NCBI RefSeq assembly: GCF_003049575.1
Contig: NZ_PYWI01000005.1
Coordinates: 62,001-126,000, forward strand
Length of the DNA: 64,000 bases
Direction: 5' to 3'
Source of the DNA: Lysinibacillus parviboronicapiens
GTDB taxonomy: Bacteria > Bacillota > Bacilli > Bacillales_A > Planococcaceae
The notes beneath the pieces were generated by a model, which worked only from the letters and a program-made list of their open reading frames with translations, had not been told where the DNA came from and did no database searches. Below are positions 26,324 through 36,615 of the stretch, in pieces (the first letter of the stretch is position 1; every line of letters starts with the position of its first letter). The position numbers and the translations under genes are program-made.

Positions 26324-27977
26324 GATTTTTGTTGTGGGCTTTGGCCCCGGGGATTTTAAACATATAACAACAAGAGCTGTAGAAGCACTGCAACAGAGTG
26401 ACTTTATCATCGGCTATAAAACGTATGTGGAGCTCATACAAGATTTAGTGACTGCCAAGTCGATTGTTAGTACAGGAATGACCGAAGAAGTTTCGAGGGC
26501 GCAGGAAGCTGTGCGTCAGGCAGAGGCAGGTAATATCGTGTCTGTCATTTCCAGTGGTGACTCAGGCGTGTACGGGATGGCGGGGCTCGTCTATGAGGTA
26601 TTGATAGAGCTTGGCTGGACCGAAGCAACTGGTGTTGAAGTGGAGATTGTGCCTGGTATTTCTGCGATTAATTCGTGTGCCAGTTTACTAGGTGCGCCGA
26701 TTATGCATGATTCTTGCACAATTAGTTTAAGTGACCATTTAACACCATGGAATTTAATCGCTAAACGGGTGGAAGCAGCAGCAATGGCGGATTTTGTGAT
26801 TGCACTTTACAACCCGAAAAGTGGTCGTCGTACACGCCAAATCGTCGAAGCACAACGTATTTTACTAGAATATCGATCTCCCGATACACCGGTGGGGCTC
26901 GTAAAAAGCGCCTATCGTGATCGCCAGGAGATTACGATGACCACACTAGCGGAGATGCTTGAGCATGATATCGGGATGCTCACAACTGTTATTATCGGAA
27001 ATTCATCTACATTTTTCTATGACAATAAAATGATTACACCGCGTGGCTATCAACGAAAATATACGCTTGGAGATGAAAAACAGCCACTACGTCCACATCA
27101 ACGTCTGAAAGAAGAAAATGAACCGTGGGCGATGAATCAACAAACGGGAACAGCGCGTGCTGATTTTGCGGCAGACCCGAATGCAGGACGTAGCAAGCCC
27201 AGTTTAGCGATTACACCTGTGTCAACGCTAAATAAATCATCTCTTGAAATGGCTGCAACTGCACTTGCAATGGTAAAAGGGACAAGTGCTGGGCATGTCA
27301 CATCTAAACTTGTCCAACAAAAGATTGAATCCATTTTTGAACTTGCCGTTAGTCCTGGGGTGGCTAATAAGTTTTTCACGCCGCAACAAATGACGGCTTT
27401 AGCTGAAGTTGTTGGGGAAGAAGGAACGATGGAGTATACACCGGACCATCAAATTCATTTGAAAATTCCAACATCTGAACCCGATAAAATTTCAGCAAAA
27501 CTACGTGAAGTGGGCTTTTTGTTAGCTCCAATCGGCGATGTACTGTCATTAAAAGCATGTGATTTCTGTTATGGAGAGAAAGCAGACTCTATTCCATATG
27601 CCGAGGAAATTCAAGCAAAACTAGGTGGCTTAGCATTACCGAAAACGCTAAATATCGGCTTTAACGGCTGTGGTATGGCATGCTACCGTGCAGTGTTTGA
27701 TGATATTGGTATTGTCTATCGTAAAAGTAAATTTGATGTCTTTATCGGTGCTAAACCAGTTGGGCGTACAGCGCATGCGGCACAGCCTGTGGTAGAAGGG
27801 TTAGAGCCAGAACAACTTGTTCCACTTATAACAGACATTCTTGAAGAGTACAAAGCCAATGCGCATCCAAATGAACGCTTGTTTAAATACTTCAAACGTG
27901 TGAAAAAAATATTGCATTTTACGTATCAAGATATGTCTTCAAAAATAAAAGTAGAGCCAGCTCCGTGCGGCGACTAG
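26307..27977 (+). CDS. cbiH60: CbiH60: cobalt-precorrin-3 C17-methyltransferase fused to a [4Fe-4S] reductase-like domain
   Basis: 556 aa, about twice the length of plain CbiH, matching the CbiH60 form of B. megaterium. Residues 1-245 are the methyltransferase: VVGFGPGDFKHITTRA, ISSGDSGVYGMAG (SAM-binding), VPGISAINSCASLLGAPIMH and FVIALYNPKSGRR. After a linker, residues about 310-530 resemble the nitrite/sulfite reductase C-terminal domain. Cys pairs ACDFC (about 418/421) and GCGMAC (about 455/459) would hold a [4Fe-4S] cluster. The enzyme methylates C17 and contracts the corrin ring to form cobalt-precorrin-4 and its delta-lactone. A GAGGGGG site precedes the ATG. Confidence 0.93.
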   Translation: MAQKGKIFVVGFGPGDFKHITTRAVEALQQSDFIIGYKTYVELIQDLVTAKSIVSTGMTEEVSRAQEAVRQAEAGNIVSVISSGDSGVYGMAGLVYEVLIELGWTEATGVEVEIVPGISAINSCASLLGAPIMHDSCTISLSDHLTPWNLIAKRVEAAAMADFVIALYNPKSGRRTRQIVEAQRILLEYRSPDTPVGLVKSAYRDRQEITMTTLAEMLEHDIGMLTTVIIGNSSTFFYDNKMITPRGYQRKYTLGDEKQPLRPHQRLKEENEPWAMNQQTGTARADFAADPNAGRSKPSLAITPVSTLNKSSLEMAATALAMVKGTSAGHVTSKLVQQKIESIFELAVSPGVANKFFTPQQMTALAEVVGEEGTMEYTPDHQIHLKIPTSEPDKISAKLREVGFLLAPIGDVLSLKACDFCYGEKADSIPYAEEIQAKLGGLALPKTLNIGFNGCGMACYRAVFDDIGIVYRKSKFDVFIGAKPVGRTAHAAQPVVEGLEPEQLVPLITDILEEYKANAHPNERLFKYFKRVKKILHFTYQDMSSKIKVEPAPCGD

Positions 27978-27991
27978 TGAGGAGAAAAGAG

Positions 27992-28897
27992 ATGAAAGCT
28001 ATTTTATTTGTCGGCCATGGTAGCCGTTTAGCAGCAGGAAATGATGAGGTACGCACATTTATTGAGCAAATGACTCCTCGGATTGATGACAGCTTTTTAG
28101 TTGAAACTTGTTTTCTGGAATTTGCTTCGCCAAACATTGAAGAGGGCATTACGAATTGCATACAAAAAGGTGCAACGGAAGTGCATGTTATACCAATTAT
28201 TTTACTGCATGCTGGACATTCAAAGATGCATATTCCAGCAGAAATTGAGCATGCACGCGAGCATTACCCAAACATCACTTTCACATATGCGCAAACGATT
28301 GGCATTCACGATGAAATTTTTGCCATTCTAGAAGACCGCCTTGAAGAGATTGGGTTCAATGCACAAGAGGAGCATAAAGATACGGCAGTGCTGTTAATTG
28401 CGCGTGGCGGTAGTGATCCTTATGCCAACGGTGATTTTTATAAAATTACTCGTTTGCTTTGGGAAAAGCTACCGGTACCAATCGTGGAAAGTGCTTTTAT
28501 GGGCGTAACAGATCCACGCGTGGACGCAGGCATTGAGCGATGCGTCAAGCTTGGTGCGAAAAAAATTATTATGTTACCGTACTTTTTATTTACAGGCATT
28601 CTGATGGAACGAATGCAGGGCATGTGCCAACAATTTAATGACAAATATCCTGACTGTGATATAGAAATTGCCAATTATTTTGGCTATCATGAGCGTCTAC
28701 AAAATGTGCTGTTAGAACGTATAGAGCAAGCGGTGAATGGTACTTCTACTGGTATGCAAGATTTAGAAAATTACCGTGCTTATGCTGCGGTGCATGGTCA
28801 TGCGCATCATCATCACCATCATGACCATGATCACGACCATGGCCACCAACACGACCATGACCACCACCATCACCATGAAGAGGAGTCAGTGAAATGA
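27992..28897 (+). CDS. cbiX: Sirohydrochlorin cobaltochelatase CbiX (long form) with His-rich tail
   Basis: 301 aa from the ATG at 27992, chosen over 27965 because GTGAGGAG lies 8-14 bp before it and the protein then begins MKAILFVGHGSR, the chelatase start. Two tandem chelatase halves are seen: metal-site His in VGHGSR (His10) and HAGHSKMHIPAEI, then a second half from about residue 130. The last 35 residues contain 19 His alternating with Asp, probably a cobalt store or delivery arm. The B. megaterium protein carries an MxCxxC iron-sulfur motif. Here I see only isolated Cys, so that cluster seems absent. It inserts Co2+ into sirohydrochlorin. The stop overlaps cbiJ. Confidence 0.92.
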   Translation: MKAILFVGHGSRLAAGNDEVRTFIEQMTPRIDDSFLVETCFLEFASPNIEEGITNCIQKGATEVHVIPIILLHAGHSKMHIPAEIEHAREHYPNITFTYAQTIGIHDEIFAILEDRLEEIGFNAQEEHKDTAVLLIARGGSDPYANGDFYKITRLLWEKLPVPIVESAFMGVTDPRVDAGIERCVKLGAKKIIMLPYFLFTGILMERMQGMCQQFNDKYPDCDIEIANYFGYHERLQNVLLERIEQAVNGTSTGMQDLENYRAYAAVHGHAHHHHHHDHDHDHGHQHDHDHHHHHEEESVK

Positions 28898-29655
28898 TTT
28901 TCATGTTAGCAGGCACTAGTGATGCAAGGAATCTAGCGCTGGAATTGCAGTCTGCGGGTCATCAAGTGACTGCAACCGTTGTCACTGATTCAGCAGCTTC
29001 GAGCCTTACAGAAGCTGGTCTTCCACATTTAGTCGGTCGCTTGACGGCTGAAGAAATGGCGACAATTTTACTGGAAAAGGGCTATCAACTTGTTGTAGAT
29101 GCCTCACACCCATTTGCTGAAGAGGCTTCTAAAAATGCGATGGTAGCAGCTGAAAAAGCAGGTGTACCTTATATTCGCTATGAACGTGCCCATGAGCATT
29201 ACGCACATCCTCTCATAACGGTTGTGAAAGATTATGAGCAAGCTGCACAACTAGCAGCAGCAAAACGCGGTGTCATTATGTTGACAACAGGCAGTAAGAC
29301 GCTAGCGACGTTCACCAAAGTATTGCAAGGACTGGAAAATACACGTGTTATTGCACGTATGCTTCCTCGTCTCGATAATATGGAAAAATGTGAGGCACTT
29401 GGTGTGGCGCAAAGAGATATAGTGGCCATTCAAGGACCGTTTTCAAAAGAATTAAACGAAGCCCTTTTCCGTCAATATGATGTCACATTGATGATTACGA
29501 AAGAAAGCGGCAAAGTTGGTTCTGTTGATGAAAAGCTTGAAGCCGCACTTGCTTGTGGCATAGAAACGATTTTAATTGCTCGACCAAATATACAATACGG
29601 CCAACAGTATTCCACATTCGAGGATATACTACGGGCTGTTCACAACACACTTTAG
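28894..29655 (+). CDS. cbiJ: Cobalt-precorrin-6A reductase CbiJ
   Basis: 253 aa, standard for CbiJ/CobK. Family marks are MLAGTSDARNLALEL at the N-terminus, VVDASHPFAEEASKNAM near residue 68, YIRYERA near 93, and IVAIQGPFSKELNEALF with TKESGKVGSVDEKL near 175-205. It reduces the macrocycle of cobalt-precorrin-6A with NADH/NADPH to give 6B. The start overlaps the cbiX stop by four bases. The next gene follows after 12 bases with AGGAGG. Confidence 0.92.
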   Translation: MIFMLAGTSDARNLALELQSAGHQVTATVVTDSAASSLTEAGLPHLVGRLTAEEMATILLEKGYQLVVDASHPFAEEASKNAMVAAEKAGVPYIRYERAHEHYAHPLITVVKDYEQAAQLAAAKRGVIMLTTGSKTLATFTKVLQGLENTRVIARMLPRLDNMEKCEALGVAQRDIVAIQGPFSKELNEALFRQYDVTLMITKESGKVGSVDEKLEAALACGIETILIARPNIQYGQQYSTFEDILRAVHNTL

Positions 29656-29667
29656 GAGGCAATTCAC

Positions 29668-30327
29668 ATGGATTTTAAAACAGATTTCAAACCTTTAACA
29701 GTAGACCCAGATAAAATTTATGATTACAGTTTCGCAATTATTGCAGAGGAAATGGGCGACCATAACTTCACAGAAGATGAGTGGAAAGTTGTACGTCGTA
29801 TTATTCATGCATCTGCTGACTTTGAGTTAGGCCGTAGTGTCATCATCACACCAGGCGCATTAGAAGCTGGGGTTAAGTCTATCTTAGCAGGACGTCATGT
29901 TATTGCTGATGTCCAAATGATTGAAAGTGGTTCAGGGAAAAAACGTTTCCAAAAGCATGGCGGGGATTTACACTGCTATATTGCAGATGAAGATGTTTCA
30001 GTTGAAGCCAAAAAACAAAATACAACACGTGCCATTATTTCGATGCAAAAGGCTACAAAACTACACGAAGGCGGTATATATGCCATTGGTAATGCACCGA
30101 CAGCATTACTAGAGTTAATTCGCTTAATTAAAGAAGGTTTAGCAAAACCGGATCTAATTATCGGTATGCCAGTTGGCTTCGTTTCAGCGGCTGAGTCAAA
30201 AGAGGAGCTATTAAAGCTAGAGGGTATTCCATATATTACAAATGTTGGCCGTAAAGGCGGTAGTACAGTGACGGTTGCCGCATTGAATGCCATTTCTATT
30301 TTAGCGGACGAACAGGCAAAAAAATAA
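29668..30327 (+). CDS. cbiC: Cobalt-precorrin-8 methylmutase CbiC
   Basis: 219 aa. VRRIIHASADFELGRSVIIT near residue 48 includes the catalytic His (IIHAS). It also has IIGMPVGFVSAAESKEELL and GGSTVTVAALNAI at the C-terminus, all classic CbiC/CobH segments. It moves the C11 methyl group to C12, giving cobyrinate. The stop shares a base with the cbiD start (TAATG). Confidence 0.94.
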   Translation: MDFKTDFKPLTVDPDKIYDYSFAIIAEEMGDHNFTEDEWKVVRRIIHASADFELGRSVIITPGALEAGVKSILAGRHVIADVQMIESGSGKKRFQKHGGDLHCYIADEDVSVEAKKQNTTRAIISMQKATKLHEGGIYAIGNAPTALLELIRLIKEGLAKPDLIIGMPVGFVSAAESKEELLKLEGIPYITNVGRKGGSTVTVAALNAISILADEQAKK

Positions 30328-31460
30328 TGGAGCGGAAGCCAAAAAAGGATCCCAAGGACATGCGTCACGGTTATACAACGGGAGCCTGTGCAACTGCTGT
30401 TACAAAGGCTGCATTACTAGCACTAATTACAAATGAAGAACAGGAAACGAGTACCATTCATTTGCCGATAGGACGAGATGCAACATTTACAATTGAAAAA
30501 TGTACATTTGCTTGCAATGCAGTAAGCTGTGAAACGATTAAGGATGCTGGTGATGATCCAGATGCAACACATAAAGCGCTCATCATTGGCACAGTAAGCT
30601 GGGCCGACACACCAGGTATTCATTTAGACGGAGGAATAGGCGTCGGGCGGGTGACAAAGCCCGGCTTACCCGTTGCTGTCGGAGAAGCGGCTATTAATCC
30701 AGTGCCACGCAAGATGATACATAATACCGTACAGAGCGTACTTGACGAGTTTCATATTGATCGTGGCGTTAATGTCATTATTTCCGTACCAGCAGGTGAA
30801 GAAATTGCTAAAAAAACATTAAATGGAAGGCTCGGCATTATCGGTGGTATTTCCATTTTAGGCACAAGGGGAACCGTCGTGCCTTTTTCGAGTTCAGCCT
30901 ATATGGCAAGTATTGTTCAAGCCATCAGTGTTGCAAAAGCAGCTGGATGTGAGCATGTAGTGGTGACAACAGGTGGACGCAGTGAAAAGTATGCCATGGC
31001 CCAATATCCTGAATTGCCAGAGGAGGCATTTATTGAGATGGGTGATTTTGTCGGCTTTACGTTAAAACACTGTAAACGACTCGGCATAAAGCAAGTATCG
31101 CTCGTAGGGATGATGGGCAAATTTTCAAAGGTGGCACAGGGTGTCATGATGGTACATTCAAAGAGTGCAGCCATTGATTTTAATTTTTTAGCGCAATTGG
31201 CAGTCGATGTTGGTGCAGATGAAGACACAGTGAGCGCAGTAAGGGAAGCTAATACGGCTTCACAGGTCGGAGAAATTATGGCAGATAAGGGCTATCAGGC
31301 CTTTTTTGATCATTTATGTGCGGCATGCTGTTATTCATCCATACATCATACACGGGGCGGCTTGACGCTCGCCACATCGATTTATTCGATGCAGGGACAA
31401 TTATTAGGAAGGGCTGATGACATTGCATCGATCGATGAAATTAATTGGGATCGGGGATAA
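30327..31460 (+). CDS. cbiD: Cobalt-precorrin-5B C1-methyltransferase CbiD
   Basis: 377 aa. Typical CbiD elements are [18 protein letters not shown] at the N-terminus, [14 protein letters not shown] near residue 70, [20 protein letters not shown] near 110, and [14 protein letters not shown] near 210. CbiD is the anaerobic-pathway enzyme that methylates C1. No aerobic CobF or CobG is present, so this supports the early-cobalt-insertion (anaerobic) route. Its 3' end overlaps the cbiET start by 44 bases. Confidence 0.93.
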   Translation: MERKPKKDPKDMRHGYTTGACATAVTKAALLALITNEEQETSTIHLPIGRDATFTIEKCTFACNAVSCETIKDAGDDPDATHKALIIGTVSWADTPGIHLDGGIGVGRVTKPGLPVAVGEAAINPVPRKMIHNTVQSVLDEFHIDRGVNVIISVPAGEEIAKKTLNGRLGIIGGISILGTRGTVVPFSSSAYMASIVQAISVAKAAGCEHVVVTTGGRSEKYAMAQYPELPEEAFIEMGDFVGFTLKHCKRLGIKQVSLVGMMGKFSKVAQGVMMVHSKSAAIDFNFLAQLAVDVGADEDTVSAVREANTASQVGEIMADKGYQAFFDHLCAACCYSSIHHTRGGLTLATSIYSMQGQLLGRADDIASIDEINWDRG

Positions 31461-32637
31461 CGGACAAGAAAGCTTATTGCCACAGTACATGCAGTGGATT
31501 GAAAACTGTGAGGTACTTGTTGGCGGTGAACGTGTCCTTGATTTTTTCCCAAGCTTTACAGGAGAAAAAGTTGTCATTAAAGGTGGTCTTTCAGTGCTTG
31601 TTGAACGCTTAGCAGCAGAGACACGAAGCACAGTTATTTTAGCATCAGGTGATCCATTATTTTATGGTATCGGTGGTTATTTAGCGAAAAATTTAGACAT
31701 CGAGGTTTATCCATATATGAGCTCGTTGCAATTAGCATTTTCGAAAATGGGTGAGAGTTGGCAGGATGCCTATGTAACAAGTATTCATGGACGACCAATA
31801 AAGGGCTTAGCACAGCGCATTGATGGTAAAAAGAAAATAGCGCTACTCACAGACGCTGAAAATAATCCAAATGCACTGGCACGTTATCTAAAGCATTTTG
31901 GTATGACAGAATATCGCGCCTTTGTCGCAGAAAATTTACAAGGCAATGATGAAAAATATGGTTGGTATTCGCTAGACGAATTAGAAACCGTTATATTTTC
32001 ACCACTGAATGTTGTCATTTTACAGCAAACATCTGCACCAAAACGCTATCCACTAGGCATTGATGATGAAGAATTTTCACAGCGTAAGCCAGATAAAGGG
32101 CTTATTACCAAGAAGGAAATTCGTGTGTTAAGTTTACAGGCAATGCAACTCCAAAAAGATAGTATCATTTGGGACGTCGGAACCTGTACCGGTTCAATGG
32201 CTATTGAGGCCGGTAAATTGTCACCAGAGGGACAAATTTTTGCAGTGGAAAAAAATGCACCTGATTTAGAAAACTGCATGCAAAACCAGCAAAAATTCCG
32301 TGTAGATATTACCGCTATTCATAGTAAAGCACCAGCAGGGCTTGAAAATTTCCCAAATCCGGATGCGATTTTTATCGGCGGCACAGGAGGCGAAATGGTG
32401 GAACTCCTACAGTTGTGCTGTACACGGTTGAAACCGCAGGGTCGCATTGTCTTAAATGCAGCAACGATAGAAAATTTATATAAAGCGGTTGAAGCGTTTA
32501 AAGCTTGTGGTTTTGCAGTCGAAATTTTGCAGGCCCAACTTGCACGTAGTAAACCTATTTTGGATATGACCCGTTTTGTCCCATTAAATCCGATATATAT
32601 TATTTCGGCACATCGAAAGGAAGAAAATCATGAGTAA
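31417..32637 (+). CDS. cbiET: CbiET: fused cobalt-precorrin-7 C5-methyltransferase and C15-methyltransferase/decarboxylase
   Basis: 406 aa, a fusion equal to CobL of aerobic producers. Residues 1-205 are CbiE ([30 protein letters not shown]). Residues about 206-406 are CbiT ([19 protein letters not shown] as the SAM-binding loop, FIGGTGGEM). In the SAM loop a Cys replaces the more usual Gly (VGTCTG). The ATG at 31417 has AGGAAGGG upstream. A second ATG at 31435 would fit the domain start but lacks a ribosome site. The fused enzyme methylates C5 and C15 and removes the C12 acetate carboxyl. Confidence 0.92.
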   Translation: MTLHRSMKLIGIGDNGQESLLPQYMQWIENCEVLVGGERVLDFFPSFTGEKVVIKGGLSVLVERLAAETRSTVILASGDPLFYGIGGYLAKNLDIEVYPYMSSLQLAFSKMGESWQDAYVTSIHGRPIKGLAQRIDGKKKIALLTDAENNPNALARYLKHFGMTEYRAFVAENLQGNDEKYGWYSLDELETVIFSPLNVVILQQTSAPKRYPLGIDDEEFSQRKPDKGLITKKEIRVLSLQAMQLQKDSIIWDVGTCTGSMAIEAGKLSPEGQIFAVEKNAPDLENCMQNQQKFRVDITAIHSKAPAGLENFPNPDAIFIGGTGGEMVELLQLCCTRLKPQGRIVLNAATIENLYKAVEAFKACGFAVEILQAQLARSKPILDMTRFVPLNPIYIISAHRKEENHE

Positions 32638-33337
32638 TCTTGGTATTTTATATGGCTTAGGCGTAGGCCCTGGCGATCCAGAGTTAATTACAGTAAAGGC
32701 ATTCCGTGTTATTCAGGAGTCGCCAGTTATTGCCTATCCGAAAAAATTGAAGGGCAGTAAAAGTTATGCGCATCGTATCGTAGATGTGTACATTAACCCA
32801 GAAGAGAAAGATATGCTTGGTCTTGTGTTTCCAATGACAAAGGATGAGGCTGTGTTAGAGCGTGAATGGACAAAATCGGTGGAGCTTGTATATGGTAAGC
32901 TGCAAGAGGGGAAGGACGTCGCGTTTGTGACAGAGGGCGACCCATTATTATATAGTACGTTCATCCATATGATGAAGCTTATGCAGGATATGCATCCAGA
33001 GGTAGAAATTCGTACAGTACCTGGAATTTCTTCATTCAACGGCTCCGCGTCACGACTAGGTATTGCCCTTGCAGATGGTGATGATCGTGTAGCGATTATT
33101 CCAGCATATGATAATTATGACGCGATGCGTGAAGCAATTGAAAGTCATGATGCGGTAGTTTTCATTAAAGTCGCAAAAGTTATTGATTTAATGCTTAAAG
33201 TACTGCGCGATTTAGATTTACTTGATAAGGCATCAGTTGTAACAAAGGTCACGTCCGATGAGGAAATTATTTGGGATGTGCAAGAATTAGACGGCGTCGA
33301 TTTAGAATATTTAACATTAATGGTGGTGCGTAAATAA
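32630..33337 (+). CDS. cbiL: Cobalt-precorrin-2 C20-methyltransferase CbiL
   Basis: 235 aa tetrapyrrole methylase: [18 protein letters not shown] at the N-terminus, [17 protein letters not shown] near residue 103 and [21 protein letters not shown] near 133. Conserved [18 protein letters not shown] near 35 marks the CbiL/CobI branch. It adds the C20 methyl group after cobalt insertion. The start overlaps cbiET by eight bases. Confidence 0.93.
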   Translation: MSNLGILYGLGVGPGDPELITVKAFRVIQESPVIAYPKKLKGSKSYAHRIVDVYINPEEKDMLGLVFPMTKDEAVLEREWTKSVELVYGKLQEGKDVAFVTEGDPLLYSTFIHMMKLMQDMHPEVEIRTVPGISSFNGSASRLGIALADGDDRVAIIPAYDNYDAMREAIESHDAVVFIKVAKVIDLMLKVLRDLDLLDKASVVTKVTSDEEIIWDVQELDGVDLEYLTLMVVRK

Positions 33338-34122
33338 TGAAGAAAATTTTTATTGTTGGTGCTGGTCCTGGGGATCCAGATTTAATCACGGTGAAGGGTT
33401 TACATATATTACAAACAGCAGATGTTGTCATGTATACAGATTCCTTAGTAAATGAAGACCTAATTGCAAAAGCAAAACCTGATGCTGAGGTTATTCGTAC
33501 TGCTGGTATGCATTTAGAGGAAATGGTGGCAGTGATGGTAGATCGTGTCAATGCGGGCAAAGTTGTAGCACGCATGCACACTGGTGACCCAGCCATGTAC
33601 GGTGCCATTATGGAACAAGTCGCATTATTGAAAAAAGAGGGCATTGGCTACGAGGTTATTCCTGGGGTTAGCTCAGTATTTGCAGCTGCGGCGGCCATCG
33701 GGGCAGAACTTACTATCCCTGATTTAACACAAACACTTATTTTAACTCGTGCTGAAGGCCGTACACCCGTGCCTGAGTTTGAAAAACTACGCGATTTAGC
33801 GAGCCATCATTGTACAATTGCACTATTCCTGAGTGCGACATTAACCAAGAAAATCGTTAAAGAATTGCAAAATGCCGGCTGGGCTGATGATACACCGGTG
33901 GCGGTGATTCAACGGGCTTCTTGGCCAGACCAAAAAATTGTGCGCACGACATTAGTTGAACTTGATGAGGCAATGCGTGTAAACGGCATTCGTAAACATG
34001 CAATGATTTTAGCGGGCTGGGCATTAGATCCAAACATTCATGATAAAGATGAGTACCGTTCGAAATTATATGATGCTACCTTTACACATGGTTTCCGCAA
34101 AGGTGTGAAGACCAGTGATTGA
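33337..34122 (+). CDS. cbiF: Cobalt-precorrin-4 C11-methyltransferase CbiF
   Basis: 261 aa. The start IFIVGAGPGDPDLITVKGL, then MHTGDPAMYGAIMEQ near residue 85, VIPGVSSVFAAAAAIGAELT near 110 and VIQRASWPDQKIVRTTL near 190 are characteristic of CbiF/CobM. It methylates C11. ATG shares a base with the cbiL stop (TAATG). Confidence 0.94.
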   Translation: MKKIFIVGAGPGDPDLITVKGLHILQTADVVMYTDSLVNEDLIAKAKPDAEVIRTAGMHLEEMVAVMVDRVNAGKVVARMHTGDPAMYGAIMEQVALLKKEGIGYEVIPGVSSVFAAAAAIGAELTIPDLTQTLILTRAEGRTPVPEFEKLRDLASHHCTIALFLSATLTKKIVKELQNAGWADDTPVAVIQRASWPDQKIVRTTLVELDEAMRVNGIRKHAMILAGWALDPNIHDKDEYRSKLYDATFTHGFRKGVKTSD

Positions 34123-35236
34123 ATTGCAAGAGGGCGTTTTACCAGAAGTTGATCAACGCAATCCGTATGCAGTTGTGGCAATTACAAAACATGGTGTACA
34201 AATTGGGCGTAGACTGCAACAAACCTTTGCAGCAAGTGATTTATATTATATGAGTAAATTTGAGCAAGGCGACGAAGCAAAAAAGCATATTCAGCTTTTC
34301 ACTGGTACAGTGCGCTTGCTATTACCTACATTATTTAAACAATATAAAGGCTTGATTTTAATCATTTCACTTGGTGCGGTTGTGCGCATGATTGCGCCAA
34401 TTTTACAGGATAAGAAGACAGACCCTGGTGTTGTTGTCATTGATGATCGTGGGGAAAATGTGATTAGTGTGCTTTCAGGTCATTTAGGTGGTGCCAATGA
34501 GCTTACTCATGAAGTTGCAGCTGCTCTTGGTGCAAACCCAATTATTACAACGGCTTCAGATGTACAAAAAACAATCCCTGTTGATTTATTTGGCGCACGT
34601 TTTGGTTGGGTATGGGATAGTGCAGACAAGCTTACGCCAGTAAGTGCCTCTGTTGTTAATGAGGAACATGTCGCAATTGTACAAGAAATTGGTGAACGTG
34701 ATTGGTGGATGCGTGATAGTCCTATGCCAGAGCAAATCAAAATATATCCATCGACAGAAGCGGCGATAGAGGCGAAACCACATGCAACATTGTTGATTAC
34801 GGACCGCATCATTGAACCAGTGGAAGAAGTGCTCCTTGAGAATGGCGTGATTTATCGTCCCAAATCGGTGGTGCTTGGTATGGGCTGCAATCGTGCTACT
34901 TCTCTTGAAGAAATCGAACATGTCATTGATGAAACACTTGCACAATTAAAATTATCGAAAAAAAGTGTCAAAGCACTCTGCACGATTGATTTAAAGAAAG
35001 ACGAGCAGTGCTTCCTTGATGTCACAAAGAAATATGACTGGGAGTTTGTCACGTATACGCCAGCACAATTAAATGAAATTAATTTTCCGTCACCGTCAGA
35101 CACGGTATTTAAATATACAGGTGCATATGGTGTGAGTGAGCCGGCTGCTATGCGCTATGCACAGGTGGAATCGCTCGTGCTACCAAAGAAAAAAGCAGGG
35201 AACGCGACGATTTCTGTAGCGAGATTAACATTTTAA
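34115..35236 (+). CDS. cbiG: Cobalt-precorrin-5A hydrolase CbiG
   Basis: 373 aa, GTG start overlapping the cbiF end by eight bases. Conserved CbiG parts are YAVVAITKHGVQIGRRL, KGLILIISLGAVVRMIAP near residue 82, VVIDDRGENVISVLSGHLGG near 108, and the C-terminal domain with VVLGMGCNRATSLEEIE near 249 and FPSPSDTVFKYTGAYGVSEP near 325. It opens the delta-lactone and releases acetaldehyde from C20. It is specific to the anaerobic pathway. Confidence 0.93.
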   Translation: MIELQEGVLPEVDQRNPYAVVAITKHGVQIGRRLQQTFAASDLYYMSKFEQGDEAKKHIQLFTGTVRLLLPTLFKQYKGLILIISLGAVVRMIAPILQDKKTDPGVVVIDDRGENVISVLSGHLGGANELTHEVAAALGANPIITTASDVQKTIPVDLFGARFGWVWDSADKLTPVSASVVNEEHVAIVQEIGERDWWMRDSPMPEQIKIYPSTEAAIEAKPHATLLITDRIIEPVEEVLLENGVIYRPKSVVLGMGCNRATSLEEIEHVIDETLAQLKLSKKSVKALCTIDLKKDEQCFLDVTKKYDWEFVTYTPAQLNEINFPSPSDTVFKYTGAYGVSEPAAMRYAQVESLVLPKKKAGNATISVARLTF

Positions 35237-35247
35237 GGAGGGCGCCT

Positions 35248-36615
35248 ATGCAAACGAATCGCTTTGTACTTGCCGGAACTGGTAGTGGTGTTGGTAAAAC
35301 GACGTTTACAATTGGTCTGATGAAGGCATTGCAGGAAAAGGGGAACATTGTACAGGGCTTTAAATGTGGTCCTGATTATATAGACCCAAGCTATCATACA
35401 GCTGTGACTGGTCGTGTGTCGCGCAATATAGATAGTTGGATGTTTTCACAGAATGCTGTGCGTGATATTGTGGCACGTGCAAGTATGGATGCAGATGTTT
35501 CGATTATCGAAGGCGTTATGGGATTCTATGATGGCAAAAGTCCATTATCTGATGCCGGATCTGCCGCTGATATTAGTGTTATTACAGAAAGTCCGGTCAT
35601 TTTAATTGTCAATTGCGCAAGTATGGCGCGAAGTGTGGCTGCAGTTGTGAAAGGCTTCCAGTTGCTTTCTGACAAACCAAATATCGTTGGCGTCATTGCG
35701 AACCAAGTAGGGAGTGTCGGTCACTACGAGATTGCCAAAGCAGCAATTGAGCAGGAGTGTGGTATTCCTGTCATTGGTTATTTAAAACGTGAAGCAGACA
35801 TTGATATTCCCAGTCGCCATTTAGGGTTAATTCCTGCTATAGAGCGAGGGGAGCTTGATTCGTTTTTTGACAAGCTAGGCGCTCTAATGGCAGAAACGAT
35901 AGATTTAGAGCAATTACTTGATTTAACAAAGGCACCTGTATTAGCGGAAACGGGTGATTTATTTGACCAACAGGAAGATCAACATATTCATATTGCGATT
36001 GCAAAGGATGCTGCATTCAACTTTTATTACGAAGAAAATCTAGCCCTTCTTCGAGCAAAAGGGGCCACGTTACAATTTTTCTCCCCGTTAGCCAATGAGC
36101 CTGTACCACCTGAGGCTGACGGTCTATATATCGGTGGGGGCTTCCCAGAGGAATTTGCCGAAATACTTGCAGGCAATGCTATCGCAAAGAAGTCCATAAC
36201 TGAGGTTGTTAACAAGGGTTTACCAACCTTAGCTGAATGTGGTGGTTTTATGTATTTGACAGAAGCTATTACCAATAGCACTGGCCAACGCTACGACATG
36301 CTAGGTATTATTCCTGGTGAAGTAGCCATGCAAACAAAGCTTGCCGCGCTGGGCTACCGTGAAATTTCTGGCACGCAAGCAAACTTTTTAATCGGTGAGG
36401 ATGAAGAGGCGAAGGGACATGAATTCCACTATTCAAAGTATAGCGGTGTACATGAAACGCCAGCCTACGAGACAAAAGGGCGCTTTGGCAAAAAACAAGA
36501 GGGTTATCAGGCGGGCAATTTAGTTGCTGGCTATACGCATTTTCATTTTGTATCCAATCCAAAGCTTGTCGATAACTGGTTGGCAGCTTGTAAGAAGGTG
36601 AAAAATCTTGACTAA
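35248..36615 (+). CDS. cbiA: Cobyrinate a,c-diamide synthase CbiA
   Basis: 455 aa, normal length. The N-terminal P-loop ATPase has AGTGSGVGKTTFTIGLM (residues about 9-25) and FKCGPDYIDPSYHT. The C-terminal class I-like glutamine amidotransferase domain carries LYIGGGFPEEFAEIL and the nucleophile LAECGGFMYL near residue 330. It amidates the a and c carboxylates of cobyrinate using glutamine and ATP. AAGGAGG ribosome site. Confidence 0.95.
   Translation: MQTNRFVLAGTGSGVGKTTFTIGLMKALQEKGNIVQGFKCGPDYIDPSYHTAVTGRVSRNIDSWMFSQNAVRDIVARASMDADVSIIEGVMGFYDGKSPLSDAGSAADISVITESPVILIVNCASMARSVAAVVKGFQLLSDKPNIVGVIANQVGSVGHYEIAKAAIEQECGIPVIGYLKREADIDIPSRHLGLIPAIERGELDSFFDKLGALMAETIDLEQLLDLTKAPVLAETGDLFDQQEDQHIHIAIAKDAAFNFYYEENLALLRAKGATLQFFSPLANEPVPPEADGLYIGGGFPEEFAEILAGNAIAKKSITEVVNKGLPTLAECGGFMYLTEAITNSTGQRYDMLGIIPGEVAMQTKLAALGYREISGTQANFLIGEDEEAKGHEFHYSKYSGVHETPAYETKGRFGKKQEGYQAGNLVAGYTHFHFVSNPKLVDNWLAACKKVKNLD

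Noticed and set aside
28801-28880. CAT/CAC/GAC repeat region considered as a microsatellite or CRISPR-like array
   Set aside because: It is the in-frame His/Asp codon tail of CbiX.
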